Part shown: positions 8,401-11,099 of the stretch, piece by piece
How positions within the stretch are numbered: position 1 is the first letter of the stretch
Layout: the number at the start of each line of letters is the position of its first letter
Source: Phycisphaerae bacterium
GTDB taxonomy: Bacteria > Planctomycetota > Phycisphaerae > Sedimentisphaerales > Anaerohalosphaeraceae
DNA length: 11,099 nt
Reading direction: 5' to 3'
NCBI GenBank assembly: GCA_021736615.1
Contig: JAIPFN010000192.1
Location: 1-11,099 of the forward strand
Translations under genes and position numbers: made by a program
Notes under the pieces: model-generated
What the model saw: only the letters and a program-made list of their open reading frames with translations
What the model was told of the DNA's origin: nothing
The model's database searches: none

Positions 8401-8526
8401 GCGGTTAAAATCCACCCGCCCGGAAGTTGCTTTAACGGTATCGCCTGCAAAAACATTAGATGCAGCCAAAGCCGACATAAGTACAATAAGTGCCGCCCAT
8501 AAAGAACGCTTTGAGTATCTTTCCAT
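5440..8526 (-). CDS. GH2 beta-glycosidase fused to a C-terminal DUF1080 domain
   Basis: This exported enzyme (1028 residues) should hydrolyse a beta-linked sugar such as beta-galactoside or beta-glucuronide by a retaining mechanism. Start: the ATG at 8526 follows AGGGA and a short predicted leader; the in-frame ATG at 8547 would lie almost at the predicted transcription start. Residues 1-27 are a Sec signal peptide (VFA|GD). The GH2 sugar-binding domain covers about 28-190 and an Ig-like domain about 192-303. The TIM barrel covers about 305-613, with RASHYPRS at 358-365, acid/base Glu427 in WNTVNE and likely nucleophile Glu547 in IMSEG. A DUF4982-like beta domain (about 633-700) and a GH2 C-terminal domain (about 708-808) follow. 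Residues about 825-1028 match DUF1080/3-keto-disaccharide hydrolase (NSGVYIQQRYEIQILNSYG, then KPAGQWQSYDI, NARITVYQNG and a final FRNVWI). The usual opening motif of that domain (LFNGKDLSGW type) is degenerate. The family calls are secure; the exact glycosidic substrate cannot be read from sequence. Confidence 0.92.
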   Translation of the reverse strand: MERYSKRSLWAALIVLMSALAASNVFAGDTVKATSGRVDFNRGWSFVKSDAKWMDDFAAEAKEMSPVILPHSWNADDMGPGLKDPYIGGGWYRKTFTAPELKPGQRLLVEFEGVNNFSKVWVNGGYAGGRNGGFLSSLLDITDLLDEGGNTIVVRADNSYKLEAAMPAWIGWDRYGGISRPVWLDVRDHAYIACAGVEIRTPEVTGDSASTVVRIHLEETKLSGAVLEVRHTLTSPDGKVVSTTTTPVKTRYRLTNSIEVKLPVVKRPKLWSDVKPVLYTLTTEILEGGKVIDSQTDRVGYRFFNFDADKGFSLNGKPTKLKGANIHVFFPGLGNALPERFHRSDMKLMKNMGCNYMRASHYPRSKECLNACDELGILVMEEQPYWHGSVRASGGEEAIDNSVRMIRDMVRHHGSHPCIIAWNTVNEVMIAPAYKPGVGHLPPGHPGRTAWRINSKEYPYMRRHLQKMVDTFKEVDPDRPVSMVIGGQWQKNDVAGLTSIADMVACNGGALNFSEQKLIGPKTGKSYEFMPDYFRELYPDRIQIMSEGILNDYIVTRGQWEREDFAWAASAKYWSFINQRPWFSGGSMWCFTDYSQNTVMDIHGAVDRYRLEKEIFYFYEAMWADHPVLHILGHWNYEPGTKRDVVVFSNCTDVELILNGKSLGKGVSTADQYPAIENAPLVWKDVEFEEGTLEAKGKFGRRKLADIRKTAGKAAEIAIAASNNWLIADGRDISYIDLTICDADGNRCYTTDQKLSVTVSGAGSLAGAGEIKTSGGLVRVAVRSTGETGDVKIAAAGEGLKPAGLNFKAYNNTFNTDIGTKDIIDITKSDRPADAKMLVGETGYDLIPETDTKCQWTFKDGVLTASPVWDSLITKESYRDFRMHVEFNVNDAPGADPETNGNSGVYIQQRYEIQILNSYGVSEADYKASYAGSLYRMKKPDKLVSKPAGQWQSYDIAFRGARFDGDKKVVNARITVYQNGQLIHDDVELEKQTGAGKREGPEPGPIKLQGHHNKVRFRNVWIQELELD

Positions 8527-8530
8527 TTTA

Positions 8531-8535
8531 TCCCT
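8531..8535 (-). promoter_or_regulatory. Ribosome binding site of the GH2 gene
   Basis: AGGGA on the minus strand lies 4 nt before the ATG at 8526, a short spacing. The motif falls inside the coding frame of the more upstream ATG (8547), which itself has no such site. This favours 8526 as the start. Confidence 0.5.
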
Positions 8536-8561
8536 AAAAAGTTCCATTAGTAACTAAACAA

Positions 8562-8590
8562 ACTATAATATAACCAATTAAACGAATCAA
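8562..8590 (-). promoter_or_regulatory. Candidate sigma70-like promoter of the GH2 gene
   Basis: On the minus strand, TTGATT (8590-8585, 4 of 6) and TATAGT (8567-8562, 5 of 6) are separated by exactly 17 nt. Transcription would start near 8555, leaving a leader of about 29 nt that contains the AGGGA site before ATG 8526. A perfect TATAAT (8602-8597) further upstream lacks a -35 partner. Because a terminator closes the preceding gene, a promoter is expected in this gap. Confidence 0.5.
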
Positions 8591-8602
8591 ACCACGATTA
8601 TA

Positions 8603-8616
8603 TTGCAGTTTTGCAA
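8603..8616. promoter_or_regulatory. TTGCA-N4-TGCAA dyad, candidate operator
   Basis: TTGCAGTTTTGCAA is a perfect inverted repeat with 5-bp arms and a 4-bp centre. It sits just upstream of the predicted -35 of the GH2 promoter, centred about 55 nt before the predicted start. The 9-mer TGCAGTTTT inside it recurs inverted at 8676-8668. Such dyads are typical of dimeric sugar regulators (LacI-like among others), but this region is AT-rich and the regulator is unknown. Confidence 0.35.
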
Positions 8617-8868
8617 ATAATATAGCCCACATCCAAAACAATGTTAAATGCACCCCGCTCTAAGACAAAAACTGCATAAATAAGTAACCGAGCATTTCCC
8701 TCGCCCCAATACATCCATATCTTAATCAGCAAATTTAACCAGAAAAGTCGACAAAGCTAACACTATGTATCTATTTCAACGCCAAACCAAAAAATACAGT
8801 GATATTAACTCATAAACACAGAAATTAAACGCAATTACGGACAGACAAAATTCCGCAAACAAAAAAGT

Positions 8869-8896
8869 GGTAAAGAAACGGTAAACCTATGGTAAA
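8869..8896. promoter_or_regulatory. Three phased GGTAAA/TTTACC boxes with 11-nt period
   Basis: GGTAAA occurs at 8869-8874, 8880-8885 and 8891-8896, exactly 11 nt apart, with unrelated 5-nt spacers. On the minus strand this is TTTACC-N5-TTTACC-N5-TTTACC. Direct repeats one helical turn apart are typical of sites for regulators that bind head to tail, such as OmpR/PhoB-type response regulators. The boxes lie about 340 bp upstream of the GH2 start and no regulator gene is in the window. Confidence 0.5.
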
Positions 8897-8900
8897 CTTT

Positions 8901-8935
8901 TTCGAGGATTCGTTCCGTTGAATTTCGAGGGATTC
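8901..8935. repeat. Duplicated TTCGAGG-ATTC box
   Basis: TTCGAGGATTC (8901-8911) is repeated as TTCGAGGGATTC (8924-8935), 23 nt apart (about two helical turns) and with one inserted G. The pair sits directly beside the TTTACC boxes and before the terminator. The function is unknown. Confidence 0.4.
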
Positions 8936-8944
8936 TCTCACGCA

Positions 8945-8986
8945 ACAACAACAAAAGACAGAGCCCGAAATGTCCGGACCCTGTCT
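8945..8986 (-). terminator. Intrinsic terminator after the SASA esterase gene
   Basis: On the minus strand, AGACAGGGTCCG (8986-8975) pairs with CGGGCTCTGTCT (8967-8956). The stem is 12 bp with two G-U pairs and a 7-nt loop, and it is followed by a T-rich tail TTTTGTTGTTGTTG. It begins about 33 nt after the TAA of the esterase gene at 9020. It should separate that gene from the GH2 gene. Confidence 0.8.
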
Positions 8987-9019
8987 AATGGGAATATCTG
9001 TGTTTTGCTCTTAAGCAAA

Positions 9020-11099
9020 TTATTTTGCGATATCAATCTGCGGCAGCTTTTGCTCTTCCAGCCAGACCGTCAGGTGTCCCTGGGGCGCCGGACCGCGTAC
9101 ACCGTATCTGAGGAAACTCTTAACTGCGATAGTGACCTTGCCGCCCTTGAACTCCCCGCGGAAATCACTGTAGATGTGGCCACCGCGAGGCTGACCGCCC
9201 GCACGATTAGGTACACCCGAAGCAGATTCAGTCATAAGTTTACCATTGATGTAGATAGCATAGCCTTCACCTGTATTTACGTGATTGCTGCCGCCTATAA
9301 CAATGCGGTAACGACAGCCTTCCTTCAGCGGTGGTACGTCAATAGTCTTGCGAATGAGGATAACCTCTTTTTCCCAGAGTGTCCTCGGGGTTACTCCGCA
9401 ACCGCAAGGCGATTCCAGACAACCGCGAAGTGCTTTCAATTCTCCGCCCATTTGACCGAACGGAGGCAGACCGCTTTTAAAACCGTCATTTTTCGCGTCG
9501 AAGTCTGCTGCTGCCCAGTTTTCCACACCTGCCGGATAGGTAACTTTACGGTAACGACCGCCCGGTTTGTCCTTAGCCATTTTTTCTGCCGGATCAAAGC
9601 TGTAGTAATCCCACTCGACATTGGCAAGATCCGGACCAAAGTTGTGCCAGTCGTATTCGTCAACACCGGCTGCGGTATAATAATTGTTAAGACCGTACAT
9701 CGCATCGCGAAGGAACTGATTTGCTCTTGCCGGCTTTTCGCCATTGATCGCCTCAGCCAATGCTGTCTGGTTCTTGGGGTCAGCAATGAATCCCTGCATC
9801 ATACCATCGACGATGATCGGTTCAATTGCTTTCTGAGAAGCCTTCGCCGCTGCTGCCTTGGCGGCCTCGTCGAGTTCAGCAACAGGAGCTTTTACCTTTG
9901 CAGCCGGTTTCGGCCTGTTGCCAAACCCCAGAGGTTCAGCCTTGCCGCCTTGCAGTTCAACCATCGCACGTCCAAGAGCATCACCGACAAGCATTTGGGT
10001 TTCTGCATTGTGGTTATAGTGATAACCGGTACCCGTTGGGGACTCGTCACTTTCACGCCAGAAACCGAGAGTATCGACCGTCTTGACCTGACCGGCAAAC
10101 TCCGGGTGCTGTTTTGGATCGCCTACGGCCATCTGGGCGTTAAGGATCTTTGTATAATCCTCATTGATGTCGTAGCCACCAAAACCAACGGTAGCAATAA
10201 CGGCTTTCATTTCCGGAACATTAAACTCTTTACGCAAATCCTTGATCAGATTTACAAGATGCCCTTCGTATTCGGCTTTTGACTTGCCGGCATCTTTATG
10301 ACCCTGCCACCAGACGAACCCGGCGATCTCATACCCCTGGCCATTGTAACCGGGAACAACCTTGTCGATGTTCTTGAGTGTCTTGTGGACACCCTCGACC
10401 ATCAGGCGATACTCCAGACCTTCCCATTTGCTCTCAGGATCAGTCCTGCCGCTTGAAGGAGGTCTGAAATCAAAACTAAGTGCACGGTTACCCATGGAAG
10501 ATTCGATAAGAAGAACCTGCTCGTCGTGGAAAGTTCCCATGACACAGCCGAACGGAATTTCGGGGCCGATGAATTTGCCGTTAGAAGTTGCGCTCAAGTC
10601 ACAGCCGCGACCGTCGGCGGCAACCCGTACCTCCTGATAGTAGACGTCTTTTCTGACGGTCCAGTTGCCCGCGTCGTCGATCATCCACGGGAACTTCCCT
10701 TCGCGTTTGGTAACAACCTCAAGATCACCTTTGCCAAGCAGATCAACCTGGGTCATAAAGAACGCAGTCGATCCGCCTTTGAAGTAGGCAATCTTGACAG
10801 GATAACGTTTTCCTGCTTCGAGCGTAACTTTCTGCTGGACAGCCGCTTCGCCAACATTTCTCCTGTAAACTTCTTTGCCGTCAAGTTCCATGACATTGTA
10901 AGAACTGTCCTTGTATCCTGGGTTGCAAATATAGGTACCGGATTCCGGAACCTCGATAAAAGCCTTGACCACACATTTCAGACCAGGCAGAGTACCCGTA
11001 GAATCACCAAGTATAACGGGTCCTTGATTAGACATTGCACCTTTCGATGTATTGGCATCTGCCGACATATAGATACCAAGTTCGGCGATTTTGTAGTTG
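9020..11099 (-). CDS. SASA-type carbohydrate esterase with PA14-like region, 3' part (5' end outside window)
   Basis: The frame is open to the window edge (NYKIAELGIY precedes the first Met at 11068), so the true start and any signal peptide lie outside. Residues below are counted from that Met. Residues about 1-115 look like a PA14-type beta domain (FIEVPESGTYICNP, LEAGKRYPVKIAYFKGG). Residues about 125-375 match the SASA/sialate O-acetylesterase-like fold: IGPEIPFG at 167-174, DFRPPSSG at 200-207, GFVWWQGHKDAG at 250-261 and a His motif GYHYNHNAE at 348-356, near the expected catalytic His. The GQSN-type serine motif is not in the visible part and should lie upstream. An Ala/Lys/Pro-rich linker (about 380-415) leads to a C-terminal region ending in a likely carbohydrate-binding beta domain (about 560-675). 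A cysteine cluster lies at 550, 555 and 557. The gene ends at a strong terminator. The likely role is removal of O-acyl groups from a glycan; the family call is good and the substrate is unknown. Confidence 0.82.
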   Translation of the reverse strand, partial: NYKIAELGIYMSADANTSKGAMSNQGPVILGDSTGTLPGLKCVVKAFIEVPESGTYICNPGYKDSSYNVMELDGKEVYRRNVGEAAVQQKVTLEAGKRYPVKIAYFKGGSTAFFMTQVDLLGKGDLEVVTKREGKFPWMIDDAGNWTVRKDVYYQEVRVAADGRGCDLSATSNGKFIGPEIPFGCVMGTFHDEQVLLIESSMGNRALSFDFRPPSSGRTDPESKWEGLEYRLMVEGVHKTLKNIDKVVPGYNGQGYEIAGFVWWQGHKDAGKSKAEYEGHLVNLIKDLRKEFNVPEMKAVIATVGFGGYDINEDYTKILNAQMAVGDPKQHPEFAGQVKTVDTLGFWRESDESPTGTGYHYNHNAETQMLVGDALGRAMVELQGGKAEPLGFGNRPKPAAKVKAPVAELDEAAKAAAAKASQKAIEPIIVDGMMQGFIADPKNQTALAEAINGEKPARANQFLRDAMYGLNNYYTAAGVDEYDWHNFGPDLANVEWDYYSFDPAEKMAKDKPGGRYRKVTYPAGVENWAAADFDAKNDGFKSGLPPFGQMGGELKALRGCLESPCGCGVTPRTLWEKEVILIRKTIDVPPLKEGCRYRIVIGGSNHVNTGEGYAIYINGKLMTESASGVPNRAGGQPRGGHIYSDFRGEFKGGKVTIAVKSFLRYGVRGPAPQGHLTVWLEEQKLPQIDIAK

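Larger units (their letters stand above)
8527..9019. other. 493-bp intergenic region: terminator, regulatory-looking repeats and promoter
   Basis: This lies between the stop of the upstream SASA esterase and the GH2 start. In transcription order it holds the terminator (8986-8945), two TTCGAGG boxes (8935-8901), three phased TTTACC boxes (8896-8869), then about 250 bp in which I see little, then the TTGCA dyad and the GH2 promoter. No convincing small gene is present. Confidence 0.7.

Noticed and set aside
8644..8718. Minus-strand 24-codon frame with four cysteines upstream of the GH2 gene
   Set aside because: No good ribosome binding site or promoter precedes it, and frames this short are expected by chance.
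8918..10282. Plus-strand open frame of 454 codons opposite the SASA esterase gene
   Set aside because: It lies almost entirely antisense to a gene with clear family motifs, its translation shows no recognisable domain, and it crosses the terminator hairpin. It is a shadow of the real coding frame.

Overview
The window looks like a secreted polysaccharide-degradation locus from a bacterium of the Planctomycetota/PVC type, possibly a Phycisphaerae-like anaerobe. That placement is inference. It rests on the family mix (sialate O-acetylesterase-type esterases, GH2, GH78 and a DUF1080 domain, all expanded in these bacteria), on large multidomain exported proteins, and on long intergenic regions rich in short repeats. 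No rRNA, tRNA or housekeeping gene is present to settle the taxonomy.

All four real genes lie on the minus strand, so transcription runs from high to low coordinates. In order of transcription they are: (1) the 3' part of a large esterase of the SASA (sialate O-acetylesterase) superfamily, 11099 to 9020, cut by the window edge and followed by a convincing intrinsic terminator at 8986-8945; (2) a GH2 beta-glycosidase fused to a C-terminal DUF1080 (3-keto-disaccharide hydrolase-like) domain, 8526 to 5440; (3) a tandem two-module sialate O-acetylesterase-like protein whose second module has lost its catalytic residues, 4860 to 1966; (4) a GH78 alpha-L-rhamnosidase, 1902 to 1, cut by the window edge before its catalytic domain is complete. 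Genes 2 to 4 each begin with a Sec-type signal peptide.

Two long gaps separate the first three genes. The gap 8527-9019 holds the terminator, two TTCGAGG boxes, three TTTACC boxes spaced exactly 11 nt apart, a TTGCA/TGCAA dyad, and a well-placed sigma70-like promoter for the GH2 gene. The gap 4864-5439 holds a diverged direct duplication of about 80-95 bp and three short repeat blocks that share one 10 nt + 9 nt spacing. By contrast the esterase and rhamnosidase genes are only 63 bp apart and are probably co-transcribed.

Taken together (inference), the locus suits stepwise outside-the-cytoplasm breakdown of an acetylated, rhamnose-containing glycan: esterases remove O-acetyl groups, GH78 removes terminal alpha-L-rhamnose and GH2 removes a beta-linked sugar. 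The DUF1080 domain adds a possible link to 3-keto-sugar (oxidative) chemistry. No transporter, SusC/SusD pair or regulator gene is visible here. The most unusual items are the GH2-DUF1080 fusion, the active/inactive tandem esterase, and the phased and repeated intergenic sequences.
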